Numbered from the stretch's first letter, positions 12,017-26,060 are shown. The stretch is 64,000 bases of DNA from Gavia stellata (GCF_030936135.1 NC_082637.1:45101821-45165820), one strand, 5' to 3'. Program-made: numbers and translations. The notes: generated by a model from the letters alone, not told the origin.

Positions 12017-15000
12017 ATCAAGTTCAATACTCCATTTCCATTTGTATTCTGTTCTAATGGGATGGGCACTAGAACTCAACTGAAAAGTAAACAAAATAAA
12101 TGTCTACTAGTTAAAACTAAACTATGGATTAGAATGGAATCCAGCAAGTTACTTAAATGTTTTAGATGTAAAAACAACTTACCAAAAAAAGGAAAGCAAC
12201 ATGTACAGTTGGAGATACGGACTGTTTATGGCACTAATTTCATGTATGTTTCTGAACCTTTTTGTTATCATTTCATTCACAATTTTAAAGAGGAAAAAAG
12301 CCTTCTTTCTTCAGTTCTCCTCATCAGTTTCTGAAGTTTGTACAAGTCATTGAGGTGAACAGTCTGTATGACTATTCAAGGAAAAGCTATTGTTGTAAAT
12401 AATGGATAAAGAATACTATTACAAAGTAGTCAACTTTTATAAGGTAATATATAATATTTGGTAACATTAAACATGTCAAAATTTTAGATTATGTATTATT
12501 ATTATGTATTAGATTATCTAATCCTTAACGTATTGTGCAGAGAAAATGAAGCAAAACATGGATTAGTGGCTTCTTATGACAATGGGATGGTTTGTAACTT
12601 TTCCTTTTTCCTTGACTGCAACTCAAAAATCACAGACAGACCTAGCAACATCACTACAGGAAACCCCAGTTCATTATCTGTTTCCATCAGGCATAACATC
12701 ACCTTTATTATAGTGAATAAAGCAAACAACCTCAGCGTTCTGAGTGCCTGCAAAAGACTGTCTTCGTGAGAACTACATAGCCTCATACAAAGTATTTATT
12801 TGGTCTGACACCACCTCAGAGCTGTTACATAAAATTAACTTTCAAAGCTGATTGTGAAGCTCATGTGATTTTGGTACTGCATCCTCAGTCTCTTGGAAAA
12901 ACTGTACTGAAGGTAATAGGTGTAACGTTTAAACCAGCAGCTGCAGTTCTTGCCCAAAATCCAAGACAGTCAGTACGTCTACGCCAGCAGAGCTGGACAT
13001 AATATTCCAAACCTCTTCTCTGTTAGCTTCAAAAGACCAAGCTGGGAAACCACTTGCAGTATATTTAAAAAACAAGATGAAGTCATGCCTGCAAGAAAAC
13101 AGCCCTGGTCAGTGTAAGCATAACAAAATTATAAGAAAGCACATGTATTTGAGAGTAACTGGTTTTATGTACTGTGCATGTGCAGTTCCATATTCCAAGC
13201 ATGAAGGTGACTCATGTATAACCCATGTACCTTACATAGAATATCCTCAACTGTATTGATTCCACTGACTGCATTGGGACCCCTCAGTTGGTTCCACTCA
13301 CCTTAATACACTTTGGAGGATTTCTTGAAAAAGAGCTAACCATTTCTGCAAACTAAAATTTCTGTATATAAACTTCCATCTTTGTTTCCCACCCTGAGCT
13401 TTTGAAGTGCTTTACACCTGGAAACTTATTAATTTCCTGCAGGATGTTTTGCATTAAAGATTTGTTTCTAATTGATGTCACTAACTATTTAAACAAATAA
13501 GAGTTGTACACACCTTAATCTAAATTTAAAAAATAGTTTTGCCTACAACTGATGTAAATTATAACCCTATTCCCACAGTAAAAAAGATTAGCTGTAAAGC
13601 AGTACAAGTAACTTGTAACTTCCCTCCAAATCCACTCTGCCAGGAGTTGAACAAGCATGGATCCATCCAACTAGTTACATGCTAACGTTACTGGCACCAA
13701 TGCATTTTAAAGTACCTGAACTTCAGTTTCTTCATATCCAAAGGCATTGGTTCAATGCATATTTTGCAGTTAACAAACATGTAATCTGTCATATAGGCTA
13801 GTTATAACTGATGAAAAAAACATGTTAAGTATTCTAAAATTTAGATGTAATGAAAGGTATGTGTATTTGCATATTCTACTCCTACGTCTCTGGCATCAGC
13901 AGTAAGGAGAGCACTATGCACACTTGCATTCACTTCTGATTATCCAGTAAAGTTGGAGATCTGTTGCAAATAAGAAAACCACTTTCATAATTCAGGTGTG
14001 CCATATTAAGCCTTACGCATAATACTTCTGAGTAGTTCATGAATAATGGAGTAAGCATGCAACCGGTTTGCCTTCACATTTTTGGTCAGGAATTAAGAAC
14101 AGCCAGTCTGTTGGCATTCTTCACCACACAATCCTTAATCACATTAAACAATCCTTTAAAAGCCAACTGTGAAATGTTCATTAAAAAGTATTTAAGTTCT
14201 CTAACTTATTAATTTTCTAATAGACATTCCCTATATTGCAGTCTTTGCAATTTTGCAGAAGTTGAAGAGCTCAATAGAGTTGCGACTCACCTTTCAAGTC
14301 TGTAGATAACATTATGGACAATCACGAAACAGGGTAAGTCTAAATCTAGATGATATCATCCGGAAGACTGTGACCCTGCCAGCACACACAAATAGGATGT
14401 CACTCAGGATTCTCCATGCCAAATTCAAAACAAAGAAGTATTAAAATATCATTTATTAATTGAAAATGGGGTTCTACTGCTAATTGTCCAGAGATTTACT
14501 GCCTTCTTGGAAGCACACTTAGTATATAGTACAACCAGCTTCACATCCCATGCATCCTTGGCCTGTCAAAGAAGGCTTTTAAAAAGCTCTTACTTGCTCA
14601 ATTAATTTTGAAGTATGACAAAGCCGATGTTCTCCTAATATACACGTACTTTGTTTCCTAAAATCATATTATTACAAATAATCATTACTCCTCCTAACCC
14701 CTAAGTAGACAAGGGTCAAGACATTCTTTCGTTGCCATCATTTTGTGACTAGATTATCCCAGTACCATATCTGCTGGCCTGCCAAATGCCATTTTGCTCC
14801 ACTGGTATCTTTCCAAATAATGATGCAAAGATCTTTTCCCTGGTCTACTGCTTCAGCATATGCCTTCGTGAACCCCTGCAGCAATTTCGTCATTTCTTCC
14901 AGCTACTCTTCATCCATCTGTTCCCAGTTGTAATTCACCCCTGCCTATCAGGACCCTCTCACTTTATGTCTCCTTGTCTCCTTCCTGCTGAGTGAGAGAG

Positions 15001-18000
15001 GATAGCAATCACCTACTCTTCTCCACTCCCACAGTCCACTTCTTAAAATTCCAAAACAAGCAACTCTACGTTTCCTTCCAGATCAGCCTTTCTGTCAGGA
15101 GGGAGGGACGACAAAATACACTCCATTATAATCTTCTATACTCCTCTTTTCTTGGCATAGATGACAATTATGGAGACCACTGCATCACACTGCCCAGTGT
15201 TTCTCTGTCTGCCCATACCCACCTTGGCAACAGTCTTATTTTAAGAATGTGGGCACGAATATAACTCAGCTACATATAAAGATTTAATAGATTATTGCCT
15301 GCCTTGGTGAACACTGTCCAACTGCAATATATTAAAATGTATTAACAAAAAGTCTTCAGACTATTATGTTTTCACTCCTGGTTGCCATGAACCAAGACCA
15401 CATGCAGATTCAAGTATGACTTCTCAGCTAAATGGCAGTGAGATGTTTTAGTTATATAACACACTATTCCACTGGGTGTCCGTGTCCTCAGACATGACTA
15501 GGAAGTGTATCTTACTTTGTGTTTGCATAGCAAAATGGGGTCTTTAACCATGCCTTAGACTCTGAGGCACTATTGTGGTAACACAGCAAACACTGCTATC
15601 ACCGCCCATAGAAATACACTCCATATGCTTCATTCTCTGTGTCAAGCTGCCGTTCGCATGTTGGCTCTAAGCTCCTTGCATTCATTAGTTATACTGAGAC
15701 AACTGAAGCATCTGAGTTTTGATTGTTTGGTGTGGGTTTTTTTAAATTACAGAAATTAAATAGCAGACATTCTTAATGAAAGTCACCCAAACACGTAAGA
15801 CACATATTTATCATTTTAAAATGGCAAATCCTGCAAAACTAAAATGGTGATATGGTAGAGAAAAACTAGTTACTAGCATGGAGAAAAATTATTATCAGTT
15901 CCTTTTGCAAGAAAGCAGAGAAGGGTACACTGAAAATCTGTAACAACACTAGCACTCAGGAACAATGGGCTCTGAAAGAAACATGATTCTGCCTTTGCCA
16001 AATTCTAAGCCTCTGGAAGGCATACAGTGTAATTTTTGGAAATTCTGAATGCTTCCTCTGCAATTCTGAATGCTTCCTGAATGCTTCCTGTTCCTCTCTA
16101 TTTGTAGTCCTGAATGGTTATCTTGTAAATAATATAGAAAAACATAATGCTTCAGGTGACCTGGAGTACCTGAAGTCTGGCAGTAACACCGCTGTGCAGA
16201 GGGTCACAGCTCTGGTTGTGAGAATCACAAGACTCAGGAAAGAATGCTTAACATCCCTCTGGGACACAGTATCTATGCAGCAGAAAAAGATATTTATCAG
16301 TTAATCCCCTCCATCTCTGGAGTAGCGACAATGTAGAGACAGCCTGGATGGTTACTTCTCTCCTGAACTCTTTGGAGGGACACAGTGACCCCGCAAACCT
16401 GGGAAGAGTGTTACAGCTACACTGTGATCAACGCAAGCTCCATCTCCTCTCTCTGCAAAGCAGGAGAGGTTCAGGATGCAGACAATAAATATGAATGATA
16501 ATTCAGTTTTCCACACTACACGTAGCAAAGCACATTCTCACTCTGCAGCAGAAAAGTTCCAGTTCAGTGCAAGACTCTCCATCCCACACAGTCACCTGAG
16601 GAACTAAATGCTTCTTATGAATCTCAGGGAAGATGTTCCTACATGAATGTATCTACATGTACAGAGGAGAAAGCATTAGTGTTTCTACCCCCGATTTGGG
16701 AAGTTTGTAGTAATTTCTGCAGAACTCACACAGTGCTCCAAATTAAACAGCTTCCATTACAGCCTCTCTCCCAACAGCAGCTTTTATCCTTAAAATCCAG
16801 ATATACACCCCTCAGCGTGCCCCTATAAATAGACATTTGGGGTTGACTGTTTCCACTACGACCACAGAAAGTCATGGAAAGCATCTCTTATTTCTCTGAG
16901 GGACTGCACCACATTAGCCAGCCCATTTCCCAGGAGCAGCCTTGACTATGAGCATGGCTTATTGCAGCCCCGCATCAGGCATTTTCGATCCCATACTGTA
17001 AACCAGTAAACCTGAACTCCACTACTGCTCAGTCGTGCTAAACATTCGTATTACCCCTGTTTAATATTTCACCAACTACTGCTGTGCTCTAACTGCCAAA
17101 TGCTCCACCAAAACTCCAAACCACACAGACCAAGATGGATATAAAGCAACAGGCAATTTGTACCTCCACACACTCTCATGGTCTCTTGGGGATAAAGGCA
17201 GTTGCTCAACATATGACTTTACCATTATATCTTGCAAAATTTTATTAATTTTCTTACTGTCAGGAAACTGTTCCAGAATTTGCTTAATAAAATTTCTCAT
17301 GCCAGCTAAGCGATAGGATGTGCCCAGTGCACAAAAATCAGAGTTTTAAACATTTTTCATCCACTTAACAGAAAGCATGTTACATGCCAAATCTGTAGTC
17401 ATAGTTCACGTCCTTATAAGCAATCTTCACCATTTGTGGTCTCCCTACGTAAAGAACAAAATTATACTACCAGATCCATTACATTTCGGCCATTAACAAG
17501 GTGAAGGATGTCATCAATATTACAGAAGATCTGGCACCAGTTAAAGTGACTCTGCATAGATGAAGGAGCAATCATTAAGGCTTTACAGACTCACTTTCCT
17601 CCAGAGTGTCAAAAATCCTCCCCACATGCCCTCAAGTGCTGCAGTTCGGTTTTGATCTCTGATGTAGCTGAAAGATGTGTAAAAGCAGGCACAACATTAT
17701 CCATTGACTAAGTGCCTGAGACAGCCCTGTGTGTTGTTTATTCCAGCGAGTGCATAAAATATCTTGCGGTCGTGAAGCATGTCAGAATGATGTTTACTTT
17801 GAACAGAAATATACAATTATCTTGTTCATAAAGAAGAAACCTCTCTCTCGGCAAGAAAACTCAACTCATGATATTACTGCAAAGAAATGCTGCTACAGGA
17901 ATCCCAGTGCACCTTTGGGAGGACAGTACTTTCCCTTTTATTTCCCTCCTTTTTTAAGCATACATTTAGCTGTTCTATTTCAGGAATGCATGGGAAGGGC

Positions 18001-19987
18001 TACATAGTTCAAAATGAGAAAAACAATATTCTGTAGAAGCAGATCCAATTTAAATTACAAAGCAGTATTGAATCTGTATGGTCACAATAGGAAAACAGAA
18101 TTCATTAAACTGGCTTCCCCCTGGATTCATAACCTTTCTCCATAATTCAGCCTGCAGGTTAAAACACTCAGAATCCTCCTCCAGCAAACGTTTTCGTTAC
18201 TGCGTAAGCAGTGAATCCTCTGGAGAGAGAGAAGAAGCAGAGAGAGGTTAGAAAATGCAATTCCTTCTGTATCTCTCAGAGAAGTGCCAAACATTATGTA
18301 GGGCACAAACCAGCGCTTCAGGTTCACCATGAACATAGCTCTTTTCTTCTCTGAGTACTGACAAGTCAGCGAATGAGGAATTTCAAAAAGGATTTACAAG
18401 CCACCATGCCTACCTGCTTGTTCTTTAAAAAAACAGAAACTAGGAGAGAGGCGATAAAAACACTTTGATGCAGTGAACAGAAGAAAGAAGTTCCCTCCTC
18501 AACAGATAACCTGTGTGGCCAAGACTGAAAGCAAAGAGGTTTGCTTCATAGGGAAAAAGGGTAATACAAATAATACTAGTAATACTGAGACAGGCAGCAA
18601 GTAAGAGAACCACAGAGATCAGTTTGGGGCAGCAGAGGAGCGAGGACATCACAGGCGTAACTAGCAACCTGCCTGGACATCAAGAAGAATATGTTACCTC
18701 TCGGGCCACACCTGCCAACACTGGGTAGAGTTTTCATCTTTCTTGGAGTAGCACCAAAGCACAGCTTGGGTAAGCAGAAGGAGGGCATGAAAATCGGTAT
18801 AAGAAATCAGTGCCCTCAAAACGACCAAAAGCTCCAACTGTGGATGGTGAGGAGAAGAAGAAAGAAGGTGAAGGCACCTAAATTCACATCTGCATCTTTC
18901 CTTTTATTTCCTAATCAATAAAATATAGAGATAGCCAGAGCTCTTAAAAGCAAGTTAATGGAGACGCATCAAAGGCAACAAAAGTTCTTCCATCCTCAGA
19001 ATACTGGCTATATATAGAAAAACTGAGAAGGAAATACAACTCTCTTGTGGTTTTTGGATTACAATGATAGCTCTGATCACAAAGCAACAACAGCATAAAT
19101 ATTCACAGAGTAAAAAAGAACTGTAAAAAGACAGATGATGGAGCTATGAATACAAAAACATTCAGTTTGTATCTATTTTTTCAGGACACGAGATATCCAC
19201 TGAACTATTTATCACCTCATGACAGAAAACTATGTATCATTTCCTGTAAACAAGACAGGATGTCTAAATAAATTCCAGCACAACTAAAAACAAAATTAAA
19301 AGATGTGAATATTCATACAGAAGAGTATGTTAGCGGTGCTAAGAGTTTTAACAGGAAATTGATCTAGGGAGGAAGGGAGGTTTAGTTTTCAATAATTATT
19401 TGTTTCTTCATGCTATATGAAAACCCCTGCAGGACACAGAAACATTTCCATTATTCCTGAAACACCCCAATATCATTCAGGATTTCATGTAACAGTGCAA
19501 ATGTAAAGAATGGGCAAAAATCTGTACTATAACAACTGAAAGTGCTGGATGTCAATTTAAAAATATGTAAATTCCATTAAGGCTTTGGGAAAGACTTAGA
19601 AAAATGTAGTATGAGTTGAGAAGGGTCAGCCTAGCAGACCATGAAAATAAAGATTTCCCTGATTTTAAAATCGATGAAAAGAAATTGAATTAGTAAGCAT
19701 AAATTAGTTAATGAGCGAGAAGGTGAAGAAACTGAAGTTTCTAAGGTATAACCTGGCTGTTATAAAAGCTGATCATTATAAATGGCAGTTAGCAAAACAA
19801 AGACATACAAACAATTAGGATACTGTAAAAGCTTTACAACTATACAGACCATTACAGGCAAGTTACGGGATGTATACAAACACATAGATATACACATTAC
19901 CCTGTGCAGACAGTATGTTACCAAGAGCAACAAAATTATAACAAGTGAGTCTGGATAATTCACTGAGCCAGTAAACTACAAAAGATT

Positions 19988-20028
19988 AAAAAAAAAAAAA
20001 AAGGCGGCGGGGGGTGGGGGGGTGGGGA
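19988..20028. repeat. Poly(A) tract followed by G-rich tract
   Basis: About 15 A residues run straight into GGCGGCGGGGGGTGGGG and further G runs. Low-complexity sequence with no gene content. Confidence 0.8.
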
Positions 20029-21125
20029 ATTAACACCAAAACATAGCATGAAACTTCAACAACCAGTACTTCTGGTAATCACTGTCCAAAGACTAACTCC
20101 AGATCATCATCAAAATGATGATCCAAAAAAGCACCTTGGGGGAAAAAAGAAGTCAATGAGACAAAAGTAAGCAATGATTAGTACGAATCTGTAACAATTC
20201 TTTGAACATTGTCTGTGAAATAATTACAGGAATAAGCAAACCAGGGAATGATGTTTATCAACAGGTCTAGGCTTCTGTTGTGTATCCAACACAGTCTATT
20301 GCCCTGCTTCCAAAAAAAAAGTAGAAATCATAACTTAGAAGTGTCGTGAATACAAGCACTGTGAAAAGGACTGAAAATGGTCTGGAGGACTGACAAAAAA
20401 GGTAATGAAAAAGAGATGCAGCTGGTGAGTTAGATGATGGCCTCAGAAGGGTATTGCAGGAGTCTGGGTTTAGGCATGGTATTGATAACTTCATCCACTA
20501 TGAAGAAGGCATTAAGCTAAAAGTTGCTGAAAGGCAGGAGTAGAAATCAAAACCAATGGGTCTGCAGGGCAGAATTACAACTCATATTTCCCCTCCTGTC
20601 CCAGTCCAACCCAACCCCCTGTGGTTCTTGCTACATTCACAGGCTGCTGTATTGGGTTTGCGTGGCAGTGCTTTGGTAGCAGGGGGGGCTACAGGGGTGG
20701 CTTCTGCGAGAAGCTGCTAGAAGCTTCTCCTATGTCTGATAGAGCCAATGCCAGCCGACTCCAAGACGTATCTGCCACTGGCTAAGGCTGAGCTAATCAG
20801 CGACAGTGGTAGCGCCTCTGTGATAACATATTTAAGAAGGGGGGAAAAAACCGGGAGGCGGCAGCCGGAGAAGAGAGGAGTGAGAATATGTGAGAGAAAC
20901 AACTCTGCAGACACCAAGGTCAGTGAAGAAGGAGGGGGAGGAGAGGCTCCAGGCGCCGGAGCAGAGATTCCCCTGCAGCCCGTGGTGAAGACCATGGTGA
21001 AGCAGGTTGTCCCCCTGCAGCCCATGGAGGTCCACGGTGGAGCAGATATCCACCTGCAGCCCATGGAGGACCCCACGCTGGAGCAGGTGGATGCCTGAAG
21101 GAGGCTGTGATCCTGTGGGAAGCCC

Positions 21126-21380
21126 ATGCTGGAGCAGGCTCCTGGCAGAACCTGTGGAGCCATGGAGAGAGGAGCCCACGCTGGAGCAGGTTTGCTGGCA
21201 GGACTTGCGATCCCGAGGGGGACCCACGCTGGAGCAGTCTGTTCCTGAAGGACTGCACCCCGTGGAACAGACCCATGCTGGAGCAGTTCGTGAAGAACTG
21301 CAGCCCGTGGGAAGAACCCACGTTGGAGAAGTTCGTGGAGAACTGTCTCCTGTGGGAGGGACCCCACGCTGGAGCAGGGG
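21126..21380 (+). repeat. Imperfect ~46-50 bp tandem repeats inside LTR copy 2
   Basis: The core CCCA(C/T)GCTGGAGCAG recurs near 21126, 21177, 21225, 21271, 21317 (variant TTGGAGAAG) and 21363. Copy 1 shows the same array near 781-980 with one unit fewer. The period is not a multiple of three, which argues against coding. Confidence 0.75.
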
Positions 21381-21585
21381 AAGAGTGTGAGGAGGAAGGA
21401 GCGGCAGAAACAACGTGTGATGAACTGACCGCAACCCCCATTCCCCGTCCCCCTGCGCCGCTCGGGGGGAGAGGTAGAAAATCGGGAGTGAAGTTGAGCC
21501 CGGGAAGAAGGGAGGGGTGGGGGGAAGGTGTTGTTTTTTAAGATTTGGTTTTACTTCTCATTATCCTACTCTGATTTTGTTTGGT

Positions 21586-21591
21586 AATAAA
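21586..21591 (+). terminator. LTR copy 2 polyadenylation signal AATAAA
   Basis: Same context and relative position as the AATAAA of copy 1. Confidence 0.55.
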
Positions 21592-21777
21592 TTAAACTAA
21601 TTTCCCCAAGTTAAGTCTGTTTTGCCCATGATGGTAATTGGTGAGTGATCTCCCTATGTCCTTATCTCGACCTACGAGCCTTTTCTTCATATTTTCTCTC
21701 TCCTGTCCAGCTGAGGAAGGGGAGTGAGTGAGCAACTGTGTGGTGATTAGTCCGGCTGGGCTTAAACCACGACAGCT

Positions 21778-23366
21778 GCACAAGCCTCTAACAGAGCAGG
21801 GAGATGGCAAGTTATTTACACAAACCTAACTGCAACAGAGCTCTCCTCTTAACACCTTAAAGCAAAGGTGAAGTGAAAAATAAGGAGGGAAACAGATTAC
21901 AGTAGTAAAAATTACCTTAGCAGTTGGGATCACAGATTTATGAACTACATGTTCTTTCACTGGAAAGAATTTCTAAATACCAGAAGATGACAAAAACCAG
22001 GTGAAAACGCTGGAAGGGTGTAGTCAATACTTCCATCTTCTCTGCAATGCACCACGTAACTGCTGAAATCTCTACACAACTGGAGTCTTGCTCTCCTCCC
22101 CACACATACTGGCATCCAACTCCTGGAATTTCTTCTTCTACAGTAGTATTTTTCCCCCCTTTAATTAAGTTAAATCGCGGGCCAACTACACGAATGATGT
22201 TGTGCGGTCTCATCATCACCACATGAATTAAGCATTCCCTTTTAGTGTTTTCCCTGAAATTACACCATAAACTCTTCTGGGCAGGATACAAACCGGCCTC
22301 TGATTCTCAAAAAGCTACAGGATGAAAATTGCTACATATTTGGTGCATGTAACCCACGCACAAAAAATAACCAGAATTTTCCTGAACACATTGTCCTGCA
22401 ACTGCGTAGATTATTGTTTGTTTTTCACTTAGTTATGCCACTCTTTTTGCTTTAGTGCCCACAAGCCAGCAGCATCGTGGTTTGGGGACTGAAAATTCCT
22501 GCTCAAGTCTCCTTGCTGGTGGCTGTAAAGTACCAACAGCCAGACCCTATGAGAAAACTAATCCGGAAATCCTGGCAACGTGAGTGGATTCTCCAGTCAA
22601 AATAGAAAAGCCTCCCTGGGTCTGCACCTAGCAACTGGCAAGGGCACCGCGAGCTGCTGGAGCGATTTATGTGAACGGCTGAGTCTGCACGCTGAATCAG
22701 TCACGGCACCCAGCTGTGAAAGCCTCTGCTATTTCCTTCCTTTTCCCCGGATGGAGCTAAAGAAAATTCACATAGAGCAGGAGCAAGCAGGGTCAGTGTG
22801 TCTGGTGCACTCCACCTATTGGCACACTGAACGTCTCGAGAAAAATCCTTGAAGTCACCTGAGTTCAGGCTGGCGCTGCACAGCTTCGGAGTTCAACTCG
22901 CACCCCAGGTAGCTGTCCCATCTAACGCAAGAGCAACCATCACTCTCTGACTGCAAAGCATTTATCTTTGTTACCCAATTTTAAGGTAACAGAGTGAAAG
23001 TGAAGGATCAGCTTCACTTTACTCTGAAAAGCCTAAAGAAATAGAACTAAAAGTACGTTCTGTAGCATCTCTGTGGCGTGCATAGCACTCCATAGAGCAT
23101 CTCATCTGCATTTTTACAATTACTGTTCAAAGAAATAGTAAGTTCAAAGAAACCATGTCTTATCTCTCACTCCACTATAGGGCTTGGAGTTTGTGTCTGT
23201 AAAAATAAAAAACAAAACCAAAAAACCACCACCAGCTGATGTCCTGATCTCCTGATCCTACAGAGTACTTTTGTATTAGACTCTGTTGCTAAAAGCATTC
23301 AAAAAAAAAAAATCAAGACTCTGTCATCCCAGAAGAGATTACAGCTTCAAATCCAAGATTACAGCC
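21778..23366. other. Intronic sequence, no gene recognised
   Basis: FRMD3 intron between LTR copy 2 and LTR 3. A 117-codon minus-strand frame at 21938-22291 has no recognisable domain and no supporting signal. Nothing else stands out. Confidence 0.55.
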
Positions 23367-23946
23367 TGTATTGGGTCCTGCTGAGATGGAGTTTATTTTC
23401 CCCATAGCAGCCCTCATAGTGCTGTGCTTTGTATCAGTAGCTAGAAAGGTATTGATAACACTCCAGTGTTTTGGCCACTGCTGAGCAGTGCTCACACAGC
23501 ACCAAGGCTGTCTCTCCAACATTCCCCCTCACCAATAGGCTGGGGGTGGGCAAGATCTTGGGAGGTGACATAGCCAGGACAGCTGACCCAAACTGACCAA
23601 AGGGCTATTCCATACCATATGACATCTGCTCAGCAATAAAAACTAAGAGAAGAAGGAGGAAGGGGGGGCATTCGTTGTTTATGTTTGTCTTCCGGAGCAA
23701 CTGCTACGCGTACTAAAGCCCTGCTTCCCGGGAAGTGGCTGGACATCGCCTGCTGATGGGAAGCAGAGAATAAATCGTTTGTTTTCCTTCGCTTCTGCGT
23801 GTGGACTTTGCTTTTGCTGTATTAAACTGCCTTTATCTTGACCCATGAGTTTTTCCTTCTTACTTTCTCCCCCCTGTCCTGCTGAGGAGGGGAGTGATAG
23901 AGCTGCTTGGTGGCACCTGGCATCCAGCCAAGGTCAAACCACCGCA
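23367..23946 (+). mobile_element. Solo LTR, related 580 bp family
   Basis: It begins TGTATTGGG like copies 1 and 2, and its last ~130 bp (Asp-Pro-like 'ttgaccca', 'ctgaggaggggagtgatag', 'cacctggcatccagcca') match their ends, but the middle is unrelated and it lacks the ~46 bp repeats. AATAAA occurs at 23635-23640 and 23769-23774. It ends in CA at 23946. The flanks cagcc (23362-23366) and tagcc (23947-23951) look like a 5 bp target-site duplication with one substitution. No viral genes adjoin it. I recall this LTR type as common in neoavian genomes; the exact family name needs a repeat library. Confidence 0.8.
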
Positions 23947-26060
23947 TAGCCACAGATCCTAAACACAGTTATTTTGTAAGCACCTACCAAAGCTAGTGTT
24001 ACTCCTAGGTTAACTGCCACCAACTGTTTAAGATGCTCTACACAATACTTCAGATTTTCCACTTAGAAGGACAGTGTTATGAACACAGTTACCATTTCAT
24101 ATGTTTTAGTAACAGAACTATAAAACATATCTTTAGTCATCCACAAAACCTTTTTCTCTTTCTTTTTCTTTTTGACAACAGTTTGCATCTATACTAAAAC
24201 TACTAAAGCCCTCCAAGCAGTTTGGGGTGTTGAAATCTACCACCCGTGCTAGCAAACTGTTAGGGCATTGCCTGACAAAAATCCAGTCTGTGCCAACTGG
24301 CATTCTTGCTGACCAGTTCCCAGGCACTGCCTGGCAGATAGAAGAGTCCAGGAACCATTCCCAAAAGGCAGTTCACACGCAGCCACTCTGTTTCGGAGAC
24401 AAAAACATTTGACTAGCCTTCCTGCCTGGAAACAATACAAATACACAATTACAGTCTGAACTTTATGCATCAATTTCCAGAGGATTTCACCATTAACTTG
24501 AAATTGTTCCTGACTGCTTTTTGGTCTCTTTATATTTAATAAATTATTAAGTCCTGTTGTAAATTATCCTGATACTGTTTGGGTTTGAGGGATTAAGGGG
24601 ATTGCTTGTTTTAATTTTGCAATCCCATTTCTTTTTTGCTTTTGTTGCAGTTACCTGAAAGACCCAAAAAAGTGGGCATACAGACTGACTGTATGAAAAA
24701 GGTTTTACACAGTGTTGTTGGAAATACCCAATGTTACCTTTTCAATATGTGCCCTTTTATAGTAAGTTTACATATTACAACATCAGGACAAAAAATGGCC
24801 AGGTGCAAATCTTGATTTTGGGGTTTTTTTTAAAAGCACAATTCTCTTCCAAAGATAGTTGCTATGGGGACAATTTCGTTGTGAGATAATATGTCTGCAA
24901 GGAGCAAAGCATGTCTTCAATCCAGATTGTTTACTTCTTCCTGGGGTTTAAATAAACAAGGGAAAAATAGCAAGTGTTTTTAATGAAGATGTTGACTCAT
25001 TTAACATTTTACTAAAGGAAGCCTTTAAAGAGCAATCATTTTGCAGCCATTTAATACTTATGTTTCTTAGTGTAACTATCTTGAATGGCCAGATTAACAA
25101 TTATTGCAGGAATTATTTCTGTTTGCAAACCCTTCTGCTGAAAAAGAATTCATGTTATATAGCCCATACCTTCTCATTTCCAGCTGTGAGCAACCTTGAG
25201 AAATTTTACACATATACTTAACCTTATACAGATTGGTATGATCCATTTCATCTCAAGTTTCCAGCATTACTTACAGTCAGGGGAAACTTTTCCTCTAAAT
25301 GTAACAGTACTAGAGCATCAACGTTCATTCTTCATCCCTGGGTTCTCCTTAATGGAGTTTCTCTGTAACTCCCATGAACAGCAACCACAAATAGGTTGAT
25401 TACTATTCACACTTGGCCTACTACTGCCATAATTAACCGTGAGCTGGAGAACAGCATCTATCTTGACAGCACACTGAAATGGCAAGACGTGATTATCAAA
25501 CAGGACACCTCCATCAAAAGCAACATGGTAAACCCTGAAAAGAGGAAAACAGGAACACTTTTATGAACTGAGTACCTGTAGCTGGAAAGGATAAAATAAA
25601 TGGACAGTGGAGGACTGAAGGAAGAAAGAGTGTTTGGGGCCTTTTTTTTTTAGTTTTGTGCCAGAAAGAAAAAGATTTAGTATTGATTTAATTACTGCTG
25701 AATTATTACAATTGTGTTTTCACTATCAAACAAAGAATTCAAACAGAGTGAGAACAAGGTAATCCGATAGGAACAAAAAGATGATTTCTAAGGTCTAGAA
25801 AGGGTCTCCGAGAAATGGAGGCTAGAGAGAAAAATAAGGCTGTGTTTAAGCAAAGAAAGAACAAAGGAACACAGACAAGCAGCCTCAGCTGAAGGCGGAA
25901 CTATGAGGAGATATTTTCCATATGCAGCAGGAAAAGACACAGGAGAAGTCACCTTGTGACAGCTTGACTTTAATAGCAGAAGGAGAGAAAGATTATCTGG
26001 GCATTACGAACCTTGCCAACGGGTTGATATTATCCACACCAGGGAGTGGTGGGGGAATGC

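Larger units (their letters stand above)
1380..20644. other. Intronic unique sequence with scattered simple repeats
   Basis: This is FRMD3 intron 1 between LTR copies 1 and 2. I recognise no exon, RNA gene or transposon in it. Open frames are short (up to 150 codons at 9535-9987 and 112 at 7199-7537), with no domain, no familiar motif and no exon-like borders that convince. The segment about 9530-10100 is more GC-rich than its surroundings but otherwise unexplained. Simple repeats and one tandem duplication are listed separately. Confidence 0.6.
20645..21777 (+). mobile_element. Solo LTR of the same ERV family, copy 2
   Basis: It matches copy 1 from end to end by eye and in the same orientation. 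It starts TGCTGT and ends in ACAGC, so the terminal inverted repeat is nearly intact; the 3' border is uncertain by a few bases. TATTTAAG is at 20829-20836 and AATAAA at 21586-21591. It is about 50 bp longer than copy 1, mostly because it carries one extra unit of the ~46-50 bp CTGGAGCAG repeat near 21126-21180. The overlapping open frames (up to 216 codons) come from this repeat and are not protein genes. The 20 kb between the copies is FRMD3 intron and holds no viral genes, so the two are independent insertions and not one provirus. Confidence 0.85.

Noticed and set aside
21126-21380. CRISPR-like spaced repeats
   Set aside because: The units are degenerate direct repeats without unique spacers inside an LTR of a vertebrate genome.
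20717-21541. Overlapping open frames of 116-216 codons on both strands inside LTR copy 2
   Set aside because: They coincide with the ~46-50 bp LTR repeats, are matched in the other LTR copy at 449-1160, overlap in several frames and show no protein similarity.
297-21777. A full provirus bounded by LTR copies 1 and 2
   Set aside because: The 19 kb between them has no gag, pol or env similarity, the LTRs differ by indels and their flanks do not match; two solo LTRs are simpler.
21938-22291. 117-codon minus-strand frame in the FRMD3 intron
   Set aside because: No recognisable domain, no codon bias and no splice context; length is within chance for 64 kb.
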